Shown piece after piece: positions 46,149 to 57,968 of a DNA stretch of 64,000 nucleotides (the stretch's first letter is position 1; each line of letters opens with the position of its first letter). The stretch lies in the NCBI RefSeq assembly GCF_016545825.1, contig NC_052621.1:1822199-1886198 (forward strand), written 5' to 3'. Position numbers and translations under genes: made by a program. Under the pieces are notes generated by a model. That model saw only the letters and a list, made by a program, of their open reading frames with translations. It was not told the DNA's origin and did no database searches. Source of the stretch: Eucalyptus grandis (lineage: Eukaryota > Streptophyta > Magnoliopsida > Myrtales > Myrtaceae).

Positions 46149-47997
46149 TCACATATTTTTGTCCTTGGATAAACCTCTTGGGAGCTTGCTGATAAGACTT
46201 TCATCTACTACTTTGTAATGCCTCGAAAAGTTCCTATGGAGCATTCCGCAAAACCTATCCACATGTTTCTCGTACCTGCTGTACAGCGCAGGAACTGTGA
46301 TGGATATTATAGTACCTATCACCATATTAAGCAAAACACTGGAAATAAGCCAATCTGTTGGATAAATAAAAAATCAGATTATGCAAATCATACAGAGGTC
46401 AAGTGTCCAAGAAAGTAGATAGGCTTCATGGGAAGATATAATATGAGAAACATTGATCCTGATTATGGATTTGTTAGGACATTGATAGCGAACTCGGTGA
46501 GATTCAAGACACCATAGCAAGAGTCTATGGAGGGCAGAACCCTTAAAACCTCATTCACCTGTAATGCAAGTCACGAGACGGCTCCACAAAATAAAGTACA
46601 GTTCCAGGGGATCAGGGAAAACACAAATTTGATCAAAATCTATCAACAAACGAGGACTGAAGACAAAATGGAATTAGCACATGACAGACAATGACTGCTC
46701 ATACCCTGCACTCAATCAGAGGAATATGCATACCTATATAAGCGAGTGTGTAGAATGAGAAGAAGCTACCAATTGCTGATATAAGCCACAGACAGACAAC
46801 CACCTGTCAAGTAAACTAAAGGTCATTGAGAGGACTATAACTGGATAGTCATGCGTTGCAGCAGAGAAAAGAATGTATAGTGATCGGGATTGACCTATGA
46901 GACCGGACAACCCAGTGGCAACATAAAATGGAAGGAAAAGGAAACTAACTGTACAAGAACTTCTACTATGGAAATTTGATTAGTCCACAGCAACTTCCTT
47001 ATCTTATGTGTCCAATTCGTTTTAAGAACTTTAATTTTGCTATGATCAATGCCTCATTAAGATCAACCATAAGGTTCCTTCACCTCGACCATCAACACAT
47101 TTGGCCAAAGCATTTATAACATGACCCAAATAAGCCGCACTCACCAGTATTTGAGCAATTCTTCCAGTTGCTTATACAGAACTTCCCATCATTGAACCAT
47201 CATTAATTGATACAACACCGACATTATTTAATTCCAGACCAATTCCTATTGTGCCCTCTTCAAATTCTGCTAATTCACCCGCCATTACTTCATCAAGACC
47301 ATAACTACAAGCAACACCGTCACCTACTTGCAGTACGATGCTGGTATTTACAATCTCAACTTCTCTATTATATTGCTCAATACGCTCACAGATAATACTA
47401 CTAATGTAATTGATCCCTATGATCGAAGCTATATACTCTATAACATAGGCCTTATCCACACAAGTAACAGAGAACATACGAAAGCTTTATTATTTTCGGG
47501 CACTAGAACAAAACCCGTTTTTACCACAAGCTTTTAATAATATGGCTGTGATCTATCATTACGTGTGACTATCTCCACTATAGAAAGAAAAATGGAAAGA
47601 GAAAAGAGCGAATCTGCTAGTAAATACTAGAAAAAATAGGCTTTCTACATATGCATCCTCCAAAAAACGATTTTTATCAGCTGTAGCAAAGAAAGGAACA
47701 AGTCAAAAAATGAAGAAATAGATATGCCTAGATACTTTATTCTATGGATAAAGAATCTAATTGATAGAGAAAGCACCGTAAAGATCAATTAGTGAGGTTT
47801 TGGGCTGATACAATAAGAACTGCTTACTTACTTATGTCATGATAGAAGATAAAAGTTAGGAATCCACTTATGTAATAAAGTCGATACCCTAAGGTATTGA
47901 GCAATGGTGTAGCATCAAATCCCGAAGATATTAAGTCTTTTCTTTATTATGAAGAAAAGACTTTTTCGAAGATTTTTCGATACATTTTTTGTATGAA

Positions 47998-48030
<33 letters not shown>

Positions 48031-49444
48031 TGCCTACAGAAGAAGGACTACTAAGTTATTTCTTTCATCGCCCCAAACATTCATAAGTTCATATACATCA
48101 GCTCAGTATACCTGGAAAAATAGTCTAAAATCTTTTCCAAGAGTGATATCGTGAGCCATAAGCAGTAGTCTATTAATTTTGACACGAAAAGAAGCTGCAG
48201 CATTGGTAACCATCTCCTCTGAGAAAACTAGCTCCGATAATTCTGGCAGTGGCCTGCTCAGAATGAAAAAGTAATTAACAATAATGCTTTCAGAGTAACC
48301 ATTAAAAAAAGAGTAGGATGTTCATACCTATTTCGGTATACAGCATAGTTGGCATGAATGAACAGTGATATGATTAGTAGCAGCAAGACATCGGAACAAA
48401 TTGATAGGAATGACAATCCTGATCTTTCAAATATAACCCAAGCAACTGTCGCGACAATAATGATGCCCAAAGAAACATGCCGCCGCCTCCACAACAGAAC
48501 GTCGGCAGCTGAGGAAGCAGAAGAATTTAAGTTTCCAGTAGGACTGTACAATGAAAATGAGTATGCAGAAAAAGAAAATGTTTTAACAGGTTCGATAAAG
48601 TTATGGTAATGTATCTAGATTTGCCACAATCATACGCTTCTTTTGACAACTAATCACTGATCAAACAGGGAAAAGAAATGCTTCGTGACAAATTAAACTT
48701 CCTCAAGAAGGAGTCACAAGCATCTTATAACCGAGACACCTAGAATTGTCCAATAGAGAAGATGGATTTCACACGTGAATCCAGTAATCAAAGAGACAAA
48801 CTGGTTCTAGGTCAAGGAACATAGATCTTAAACAGAAAAACGTAAAACTATATTGAGTCTACAGATCTCCAAACCCAATAGCTATATGACTTCACCACGC
48901 CCCCAGTTGCACCTCCTATGTGGCTTATTCAATTTAGAATAAGAAAAAAGGCAACGAGGAAGAAAGAACTGCTCAAATTTCGCCATTTGATCGAACTTTC
49001 GCAGAAGAGCCAACAAGATGTAACAGGTAAGGCAATAACCCAACTGATGGATAAGAATCAAGTTCCTTCTGTGTGAAAACCGCTTCATCCACAGGCATCA
49101 AACACTTAACCAAATGAGCCACACAACATGATCATATCAAAGCGCAGAAACTTTCGAAAATAGACTCTACCTTCCCTAGCGCACGACTAATCTACCGCAG
49201 CCTTTGCCTGACGATTGTGAACAGCGATTCGAACTAGGAAACGAGCATACAGAAGCAAGGAGCTCAAGGAACATCTACGGCCGAGGCGAACAATTGCAAT
49301 ACCTATTCCGCCGCCCATGCATTGGTGGATGGTGGATTGCCGGCCGAACAACCGGTAATCCGAGCCACCCGGAGCCGACGACGACGCCGACGGCGCCGAC
49401 GGCGCCGCTTCTTCCCTGTCGCAAATATCCGCCGAATTCTCCAT
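46149..49444 (-). CDS. Plant reticulon-like protein (RTNLB, short type)
   Basis: Five minus-strand exons, 49444-49303, 48508-48328, 48253-48112, 46803-46734 and 46315-46149, give 233 aa with all junctions in phase. The N-terminus ([11 protein letters not shown]) is Ser/Ala-rich, then [17 protein letters not shown] leads into the reticulon domain: [40 protein letters not shown], then [40 protein letters not shown], and [20 protein letters not shown]. Two long hydrophobic hairpins are visible, which in this family sit in the ER membrane and shape tubules. The C-terminus ends [13 protein letters not shown]. It resembles the RTNLB21-23 group from memory. Intron 3 (46804-48111) contains a plastid-derived fragment and an AGA microsatellite. 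I chose the ATG at 49444; no earlier in-frame ATG was noted. Confidence 0.88.
47081..47400 (-). pseudogene. atpA: Plastid atpA fragment in a nuclear intron (NUPT)
   Basis: The minus strand encodes [20 protein letters not shown], then [33 protein letters not shown] and [11 protein letters not shown] with VDGRG. These are the N-terminal part of the chloroplast ATP synthase alpha subunit. A Lys codon has become TAA and many residues are altered, so it is a relic. It lies in intron 3 of the reticulon gene, in the same orientation. The adjacent AT-rich DNA (47400-47900) may also be plastid-derived, but I could not identify it. Confidence 0.7.
47998..48028. repeat. (AAG)n microsatellite in reticulon intron 3
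   Basis: Ten consecutive AAG units lie about 85 bases from the exon 3 donor. Confidence 0.95.
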
Positions 49445-50286
49445 CAATCAACGCTCTGCCGCATCCACAGCCCGGCCACAATCAGCGTCCGAACACCGCA
49501 CCGACTCAACCAGAGAGCTTCACACACCAAAATCGAGACACGCAGAAAGAATCTCGGCACAGGAGGTCGAGAAAAGCGAGCGAACCTCGGGGAAACGCGG
49601 GCATGAAGAGGACCGCCCGAGGCCGGCGGGAGCCGAGATTCGCGCGCTCGATCTCCCCGCTCCGGCGAGGCCGACAGGACGGCGACGGCGACGGCGACGG
49701 CGGCGGCGGCGCGATTCGATCGGAGGGAAGCGGCGGTTCCTTTAAGGCGAGACTCCGGAGCTTGCGGTGTTTCGTCACGGGGGTCGTTAGCTGGTCGCGA
49801 CGGGTTGGTGCAGAGCACTGGGCGTGCCGAAATCGTATACGGCACACCCCGGTCGCTTTCGACACGTGGCGGGATCTCATTGGGCCGGAAACTGCGACCT
49901 CGCTTGAGAAAGCGGCTTTTTCGTCTTTTCGGCATTGCGATTAGCGAGCTGAAAGTGGCCCTTAATCAATTAAAACCTTTCCCGAGTTAAAATAAAATAA
50001 AAAATAAAAAAACACTGCGTGATCATTTGCTTTGAGTTTTTAATAATTGTCTATGCTTTTGTGGCTAATTTTTTGTTTAATCCGAAACGACTATTTTAAA
50101 AACATTTGAATAATGTCGGCATGTCACATCACGTGTAACAAAAGGCAGAAATGCATCTTGTTTTTTCATGCGAAGGGTAGACCCCTATTATTATTTTTAG
50201 GAAGAAATCGACTAATTTCGTTAAATGCCTTTTGCGCCAAAAGTGTATTTGTTCCGTAATAAGTAAATGTTTTCGAAACATGATCA
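49445..50286. other. Reticulon 5' leader/promoter and intergenic DNA
   Basis: 49445-49900 is GC-rich promoter or leader DNA, with gacggcgacggcgacggcgg at 49679-49705. Open frames there on both strands are composition artefacts. 49990-50286 is AT-rich with no feature. Confidence 0.45.
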
Positions 50287-51217
50287 GGGTGCGAATGGTA
50301 ACGTTTACATTCTTTTTTTTTGTTAAGGAACAGAAACAAAAAAAGTGTTTGTTACGATTTTTGAACAAAAGAACGCGTTTGGTAACGTTTGGTCAGAATA
50401 AAAAATGAAGAAAACACGTTTGGTAAATTTTATTCTTTTTTGTTTCTTTTAATTTTTTAAACATTTTTATTTTATTTTTCATTTTTTTCCTTTCTTTTTT
50501 TTTTTTCTTTTTTCGGTAGGTCCAGGCCTCCCAGCGGCGGCCGACGGGCAGCAGCCTCGCCCGGCCACGGCGAGGCTGGCCGGCCCCTCGGCGAGGCGGA
50601 GGCTCGCCGTGGTTGGGCGGCTCGAGCTCGCCCGGCCATGGCGAGGCTCGGGCTCGCCGGATCTGGGCGGCCGAGCTCGCCTAGCCATGGCGAGGCTCGG
50701 GCTCGCGGCGCGGGCGAGGCCGAGCCTCGCCTTGGTCGGGCGAGCTCGGGCTCGCCCAGATCCAGCGAGCCCGAGCCTCGCCATGGCCGGAGCGAGCTCG
50801 GGCTCGCCCATCCGGCGAGCCCGAGCCTCGCCATGGTCGGGCGGCTTGAGGCTCGCCCCGGATCCGGCGAGCCCGAGCCTCGCCGGATCTCGAGCGAGGC
50901 CGAGCCTCGGCGGCCTGGTCGCCGGCCATGGCCGAGCCGGCGACCGGCGAAAGAGAAAGAAGAAAAAAAGAAGAAAAGAAGAAGAAGAAGAAGAAGAGAG
51001 AGAAGAAGCTCGCCCAAAATGTTTCTTCATTTTTGTTTGGAACAAGAAACAACAATTTGTTGTTTCTTTTTTACATTCCTATTTTATTCCGAGAAACAAA
51101 AAAACAAAAAAGGAACAAAAACGCAACCAAACGCGTTTACATTCTTTTTGTTAAAGCACACTTTCCAGTACAAAAAGTGTGCCGGAAACACTTTTGGGAG
51201 TGTTTCCATGCACGCCC
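50287..51217. mobile_element. GC-core inverted-repeat element (~930 bp)
   Basis: The left end gggtgcgaatggtaacg and the right end tgtttccatgcacgccc are inverted repeats. The core (50515-50950) consists of GGCGAGGCTCGGGCTCGCC-type units with GGATC centres, very like the 5173-6137 copy. Flanking triplets are TCA and TTG, so the target duplication has decayed or the ends are off by a base or two. It lies between the divergent reticulon and MnSOD genes. Confidence 0.75.
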
Positions 51218-51452
51218 TTGTTTTCTTTATTAAAAATGAATAAAAAAATTCATTGTGCAAACTCACGTTGAGATATGTCGTATCATTTAAACATTTCTTC
51301 TTATCCAAGCTGGAGCATTAGCAAGTCTGGCTAAATTTATTTATTCTAATGTAAGGCAGGCCATGGGATTCACCAAGAGATAATGACGAAAATAGCTTCT
51401 AGATCGAACTTTAGCTCAATCAAATTGTGGTCCATGAATTTAATTATTAATC

Positions 51453-51815
51453 TGTATAAAAATATTTGATACCGTCATTGCAAAACTTCAATAACTAATT
51501 GAACATGAATCAAAAGTTTAGAATCATATTAAATAATTAAAAAAAAATTAGTGACGACGTCACGTATTAATATAAAATTCATTGACCGTATTAAACAAAT
51601 CTAAAAACCATTGGTGTAGTTTATAGATGACATCAATATACAATATGAACATGTTCAATTTAGTTAATGAATTGTATAAAAATATTTTATATTGTCATTC
51701 TAACAATCCAAAAACTAAATTGAACATATATCAAAAGTTAATGAATCATATTGAACAAATTAAAAATTTAAAGACGACATCACAAATTAGGTTAAAGTTC
51801 ATAAATCATATTTAA
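51453..51815. repeat. Diverged AT-rich tandem duplication (~219-bp period)
   Basis: 'tgtataaaaatatttgata' at 51453 recurs as 'tgtataaaaatattttata' at about 51672. It is followed in both copies by 'gtcatt..aa.a', 'ttgaacat.atcaaaagtt', 'gaatcatatt.aa' and 'gacga..tcac'. No coding capacity. Confidence 0.6.
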
Positions 51816-52118
51816 TAAATTTAAAATTTATAGATCATATTAAATCATTTATATAATTTAGCCATTCACTAATTGTGAAATGCCATTTGATCAAAAAAAA
51901 AGTTATGAAATATCAATGGGATATATTCACTAAATTAGAAATCTCGAAATTCATTATGGAAGTGTAATTAAATATTAAAACTTTTAGAAAATTTTGGGAA
52001 AAATATATAGGCTATGATGCGGTTAGCTAGCAACCATCGGAGGGCGTACATATCAAAAAACTTTTTGAAATTGCACTTTTTTATAATAAATTTTAGGACT
52101 TTCGGCCAACATATACCG

Positions 52119-52768
52119 ATAAGGAAAAAGACCAGAAAAAATCCCAAATTTTGCCCAAAATAACAAATCTATCTCAATTTTTTTTTTTTTGTAATATGAA
52201 AAACCCCGAACTTTGTCAATCGCGACACATTTACACCAAACTTTTTTTCATAACACAAAAAATCTCGAATTTCTATCCGTGTGACACATTTACTCTAAAA
52301 TACAGGACATTTTGGTCCTTTTACTTTTTTAAATATTTTTTTTTTCTCTCTTTCCTCCGCCGGCCATAGTAGAGAGAAGTCGGCGTCAAGCGAGGGCAAC
52401 CCTCAGCTAGGTTAGGTGAGGGCCTCCCTCCCTCACCAACATCGAGCGAGGATGGCCCTTGCTAGATTAGGCGAGGGCACCCCTCACCTGACTTGGTTGA
52501 GGGCCGCCCTCGCCTAACACCAACGAGGGCCGTCCTGGCTAGCCTAGGCAAGGGTGACCCTCGCTAGACGCCGGGCTCCATCCGCCATGGCTAGTGGAGA
52601 GAAGAGAGAATAAGAAATAAAAAAAAATTTAAAAAAAAGTCAAAATGTTTTTAATAGGGTAAATGCGTCACGGTTTGCAAAAATTGAATTTTTCATGTTA
52701 CAAAAAAAACATTGGATAAATTTGTTATTTGGGTAAAGTTTGAGATTTTAGTCTTTTCCCTATCAATA
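52119..52768. mobile_element. Long-inverted-repeat MITE with a GC-rich core (~650 bp)
   Basis: The left arm 'gataaggaaaaagaccagaa' and the right arm, read in reverse as 'gatagggaaaagactaaaa', are inverted repeats continuing through 'cccaaataacaaat.tat' for more than 50 bases. The core (52355-52600) is GC-rich with GGCGAGGGC / GCCCTCGCC-like words, similar in architecture to the Harbinger-like family but with different ends. It ends about 290 bases upstream of the MnSOD start codon. Confidence 0.65.
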
Positions 52769-53054
52769 AAGAGAGAATAATCCGTAGCAATATTAAGAAG
52801 ATAATCGAGTTTTCGTGGCGAAACGCTACACGGAGGCGCGACACCTGTCGCCGTCACCGATCCGGAACAGCAGCGGCAGCGGTTTTCCCCTTCCCGAGTA
52901 CCGCACCTGGAATCCCCAATCCGCCATGGAAATGCACCTCCCCCGCCGCCGCCTCCCTTATTTACTCCCCCATCTCCTCCCTTCCCAACTCGCCCTCCCT
53001 CCCCGCTCCCTCCTCCCTCTCTGCCCGCAGACCCGATCGATCCCGATCCCTCCG

Positions 53055-55850
53055 ATGGCTCTCCGCGCGATCGCGTCCCGCAAAACCCTGGCCGCGCTCG
53101 GCTCCGGCCTCCGCGCCCAGGCTAGGCTCGCCACCACCGCCGCCGCCGCCGCGGCGTCCCGCGGCCTCGTGACCTTCTCGCTCCCCGATCTCCCCTACGA
53201 CTACGGCGCTCTGGAGCCGGCCGTCAGCGCCGAGATCATGCAGCTCCACCACCAGAAGCACCACCAGAGCTACGTGACGAACTACAACAAGGCCCTCGAG
53301 CAGCTGGAGGACGCCGTGGCCAGGGACGACGCTCCGGCGGTGGTTAAGTTGCAGAGCGCCATCAAGTTCAACGGCGGAGGTGACGATTCTCTTCCTCGAT
53401 GTTCTTCGCTTGTTTTTTTAGTTTTATTTTCTGTTCCCGGTGGTCTGCTCGGTTACGCTTACTGTTGGTGATTTGAACTTAGCGTGTGGTGTGATATAGT
53501 TATGTTGATCGATGGGGCTGGGAGCTGGTGAGATGTACGAGAGAGAGAGAGAGAGAGAGAGTTCAGTCGGCTCTGTTTTCTATTTTGTGTAGTTAGAGAA
53601 GATTGATGGTCGGGCTGTTTCTGGAAGTTGGATACCTGAACTAATTATGGAAATTATGGTCACTGAACTGACCTTGCCCCAAAAAAGAACAAACGATGTA
53701 CCGAGTGATGTGGCTTGATCATGCTGGGGAAGAAGAAAGGTATTTTAGGAATTTTTTGAGTCTTAGTAGATGGGCAAAGCTTCTCATCGCGTTCCCGTTT
53801 TCACATCAATTTACAGATTTTTTTTTTTTTAAACATTATCGTTCGTTTAGAGTACACAATGTGGCAAAATGGAGGGCAGATATGGGGGTGTAAGCTAGTT
53901 GAGCCTGCTAGTGACAGTTGTGTGACGTGGAGTAGGATGAAACAATATGGACATAATCAAACTGTGCCGAGTTTTTTCGTCGAAGATGAGTTGTTTAGTA
54001 GATTGTATAGTGCAATGGGCAAAGACTGCTGATTCTATTGAAGAGAGCATCAACATCAGCGCGTGCGAGAAGGAGCTGATTGTTCTTTAATTTTTCATTT
54101 CCACGGAGAAAAGATTGCAAACTGGACTTGCGTTATGTGACAGTGGTAAATTACCGACTTTTAGATGTCCTTGTGAGGGTGTTATAGAGTTTTCCACTTG
54201 TCATCCAGACCTGAGCTGTAGTTTCTGTATGCAACCACTGCAAAGCGCCTGTAGTAACCTGTTTAGTTTATATTCAACTATGGATGGTAGTTCAGAGTGG
54301 CTTTTAACTTTGAAATGAAAATTTTCAGGTCACATCAACCACTCGATATTCTGGAAAAATCTTGCTCCCATTCATGTAAGTGGATATCCTAGAATAAATT
54401 CATTCTCCATGTTTAGTATTTTTGGAGCTCATGTTTTATCCCTTGCAGGAAGGAGGCGGGGAGCCACCAAAAGGTTCACTAGGTTGGGCCATTGACGCAG
54501 ATTTTGGCTCTTGGGAAGCATTCGTGCAGAAAATGAATGCAGAAGGTGCTGCTTTACAGGGCTCCGGATGGGTGGTATGACTCAGTTGCTCTGTTTGCAC
54601 ACTGTGCTTCTCAATAGTTGTTAGCATGATGGTTATCTATTAATTTAGCTCATATTCATTGATGCTATCCACATTTGTCTTGTGCAGTGGCTTGGTCTGG
54701 ATAAGGAGTTCAAGAAACTCGTGGTGGAAACAACAGCAAATCAGGTCAGTTTTTCACACCTACGCAGGACGTTGTCTACACAACTACTATTCTTAATTGT
54801 TTGTGGAAAACACATAAACCTTGCCAGTGCTCCTTATTGTTCTTTCATGTTTCTTAGTCTAAGAATGGTATCTGAAAGTAGGGCATGCTAGCGTCATTTG
54901 AGAAGGAATGGGCAATGGTTCTCATCAGAGGTTATTGGGGCTTTAGCTATTTAAAAATCCATTGTGGTTTTTGTTAGGATGTCTCTAGTTTTTGAATCTA
55001 TAAGCCAGCAGTTTCTCCAAATTTGTCGAGGCGATTGAGCTTGAAGGTTGCAGTGTGCCAGTGGCATGAACATGACTGTATAATGTGTACTGTGTCCTGA
55101 TGTCCTCATCCAGGCCCTCGAGTATTATTTAATTGAAAGCTTGTAGAGATGTGTAACGGGAAGACTGGTGGCTGGTTTTCACGGTGATTTAACTTCTTTT
55201 CAGGATCCGCTGGTGACCAAAGGAGCCAATCTAGTTCCTTTAATTGGCATAGATGTATGGGAGCATGCATACTATCTGCAGGTAACTCTATAATATTTGG
55301 CCTTTTGGTTACTCTGCACAACATAATTGTGGCGCTCACGACATTTTGACTTGGCAAGATGTGTTGCTTAGAGCTATGTACTAACTCCGTTTGATGCTAT
55401 GTCAGCATCTTATCTTTTATTACATAAACGAATGCATGACTCAACTTGCGTAAGTTACGCATCTTGCTCCTCCATGAGATGACACATTATGCCTGCACAT
55501 GTTCCTATCTGAATTTGAGATGATGAATCGGTACGGCTGGTGTGTGAATCCGCCCATAAAGCATTTTTGAGTCTGTCAATTAACTTGCACGGTGGATGGT
55601 TGCACTTTGTATGTGGTACTTAATTGCGTTTCTCAAAGTTGAGTGCCCAGTCGTTTTGCTAGCTTAAGCAGAGAACCGCACAGATTATATTCTCGAATCA
55701 CAATCTTTGCTCCGAGTCTTATCTCTGTGTTTCTCTGTTTTTCTCTCTTCCTTGCAGTACAAGAATGCGAAGCCCGATTATCTGAAGAACATATGGAAAG
55801 TGATTGACTGGAAATACGCCAGTGAAGTGTACGAGAAAGAATGCCGTTGA
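53055..55850 (+). CDS. MSD1: Mitochondrial manganese superoxide dismutase
   Basis: Six exons, 53055-53379, 54329-54375, 54449-54574, 54688-54744, 55204-55281 and 55758-55850, give 241 aa, with all junctions in phase. Residues 1-36 are an Arg/Ala-rich mitochondrial presequence ending in an Ala run. The mature part opens [17 protein letters not shown]. The metal ligands are all present: H65 (in [12 protein letters not shown]), H113 (in HINHSIFW), D202 and H206 (in DVWEHAYY). Other family marks are [20 protein letters not shown] and, at the end, [15 protein letters not shown]. The enzyme converts superoxide to hydrogen peroxide and oxygen in the matrix. The frame is open upstream to 52815, but the ATG at 53055 begins the presequence. 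A polyadenylation signal AATAAA is at 55896. Confidence 0.95.
53539..53561. repeat. (GA)n microsatellite in MnSOD intron 1
   Basis: Eleven GA units lie 160 bases after the exon 1 donor. Confidence 0.95.
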
Positions 55851-56700
55851 GCGATGGAAAGTCGGGGCTCAAACATCCAGTCTGTCATTAAATGAAATAA
55901 ATTCGTGTACAGCTAGGGAATTCCAACGAGGTGTTGTAGCCACTGTTGTATCTCATATTCGCATCATGAGTGAAAGGTGCTGGATAAATCTGAGCTTTGT
56001 TCCTCTTTTTGTTGATCTCTTTAGATGCGAAATATGGCAAATTGTGCATTATTCAATGATATGCTGAAAGGTGTTTAATATTCAACGATATATCTAATGT
56101 TATCTCTGACAGTCGAAAAGAGCGGTTTTAGGATAAGTAGGTTTTAGACCTTTTAACATATCCTGTGAGATTGGCCAAAAAAAAAAAAAACATTTCCTGT
56201 GAGAATCAATTTTAATTCAATTTTTTAATCGTGAAACCTACCTTGGAATCAACGCCATCGATCTGGTTCCATTCCATGGTTTATTAGAGAATCAATCGAT
56301 TTTTTTTGTTCCACTTTTTAATTGATTTAAAAGAAAAATCTTAGTATAGCATTTCCTTATTTACAAGAGAGAAAAATAGCAGTTAGGGAAAAAGAGCAAC
56401 CAAACGGTGAGAAGAACCGTACAAAACGAATGGAAATATAAAGCAATTGAGAAGTCTGCAATTCATCCTTTAGTCGAGCAACATAAAATTTCAAGCAACA
56501 CCAAAAATTCTCATAAAAAAGATGAAAAATTTGAGGCATACTTAGTTATGTTACGTTATTATGGAGCATTAAGAACCATTCACGCTTGAAAAAATTGACT
56601 ACTTTGAAGGAGGTGGAAATGAAACAGTCCACGATTGAAAGGTTTGACTTCTTAAGAGGTGGAAATGAAACAACCTACTACCTTTGTGCCATCACTCATT
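55851..56700. other. 3' flank of MnSOD, no other gene seen
   Basis: AT-rich; short open frames only. Confidence 0.45.
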
Positions 56701-56702
56701 AA

Positions 56703-57163
56703 GGATTCGTTCGTTTCGCGGAAAATAATTTTTAGAAAAAAATATTTTTTTGGATTTTTTTACGTTCGTTTTACGAAAAATGAAATCATTAAGAAAAATA
56801 TTTTCCATGAAAGAGAAAAAAGTCTTCTAAATTATGGGAAAATATTTTTCACTTTTGAAAATGAAAACATTTTTTCTTAATCGTCTTATCTCACACATCT
56901 ACAAAATCTCACTTCCTCTTTCCCTTTTCCCTTTTTCTTCTCATTTTTTTTTCTTATTCGAATTATTTTTAATTTCTTTTTTCTTTTGTTTTTTTTCTTT
57001 GTTTCCCATCTTCTTATTTCTTGGCTAGTCGTTGGCCATTGCTAAGCAAACCTCTAGCCCATCAATCGCAAGCTCGTGCTCTGTACTCTTGCTTATCATT
57101 TTCTTTATTTCCGGAAAATATTTTCTGAAAAATGACCCATTTTCCGCGAAACGAACGGGACCC
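56703..57163. mobile_element. Complete MITE with TAA target duplication ('gttcgtttcgcggaaaat' ends)
   Basis: The left end ggattcgttcgtttcgcgga and the right end tccgcgaaacgaacgggaccc are near-perfect inverted repeats, flanked by TAA (56700-56702 and 57164-57166). The size (461 bp), 3-bp TAA site and GG start are Tourist/PIF-Harbinger-like. The interior is AT-rich, without a GC core. A related fragment lies in intron 1 of the TIR gene (2749-2850). Confidence 0.8.
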
Positions 57164-57715
57164 TAAATAAAATATGAAAAGAGATTGGATGTTGCAAAAT
57201 GCTGCAAAGCACACTATTTAATTGGGGAGGGATTGCGACTCTAGGCATCATACTTTGGAACTTCCTTTAGACAAGTATGAAAGGTGTGCAAGTCGGGGAT
57301 AAATAATTCTACTTTTTAAGCTATCTTATAAGAAGTTATTTAATCTTTGAAATATGAAATCTATTTATAGGCCCTGGAATTGAACCGAACCTGATCGGTT
57401 CTAATCTGGCTCCACAATCTAACCCGGATCAATTCTCACCCTTACCTATCACCTGTTGGTATCATCTAACATCTTTTGTCTTTGGGTGAATCTTCTTCTT
57501 GAGCTTAGAACCATAGCCAAGCTCAAGCTGTAGCTGTAGAATACAATTTATTAGGAAAAGCTGACTTGGGAATGATGCGACACCCTGCCCCGACTTCAAC
57601 TTACAAGAAAAAGGTCATGAGATTGCTCACTGGCTCGAACAGAGGAGGGCCAGATCACGACAACTACGACCGTACACACATCTCGGGTCGGGTCGCCACG
57701 ATGGTCAAATGTATT

Positions 57716-57859
57716 GGGCTCGGTCTGGCCCGCCAGATAATCACTTCACTCATTAAATGGCGGGCCTATCAAGGCCCGGTGGGCCTTTCCGACCCAAACA
57801 CCGGGGCTCTTCCTGATTACCTTCATACCGGGCCGTATAAAAGCAGGAGGAAACCCTAG
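57716..57859 (+). promoter_or_regulatory. Ribosomal-protein gene promoter: site II motifs, TATA box, telo-box
   Basis: TGGGCT (57716) and TGGGCC (57780) match site II (TGGGCY) elements, TATAAAAG is at 57836-57843, and AAACCCTAG (57851-57859) is a telo-box. This combination is characteristic of plant ribosomal-protein promoters. The ATG is at 57969. Confidence 0.7.
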
Positions 57860-57968
57860 CAAGAGCCTCTCGTCAGTCAATCATCACTCAGATTAGTCCC
57901 GGGCAGCGGAGGAGGTCCTCGCTCCACCATCAGCAGCGCCGCCGCCGCCGAGCAGACGAGCATCAACC

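Noticed and set aside
47480..47900. Extension of the plastid insertion upstream of atpA
   Set aside because: It feels plastid-like in composition, but I could not identify a gene or the expected trnR neighbour, so I limited the call to the atpA match.
49204..49944. Plus-strand 246-codon frame
   Set aside because: Antisense of reticulon exon 1 and GC-rich promoter; no recognisable domain.
57566..57859. 97-codon frame upstream of RPS26
   Set aside because: Overlaps the TATA box, site II motifs and telo-box of the RPS26 promoter; no recognisable content.
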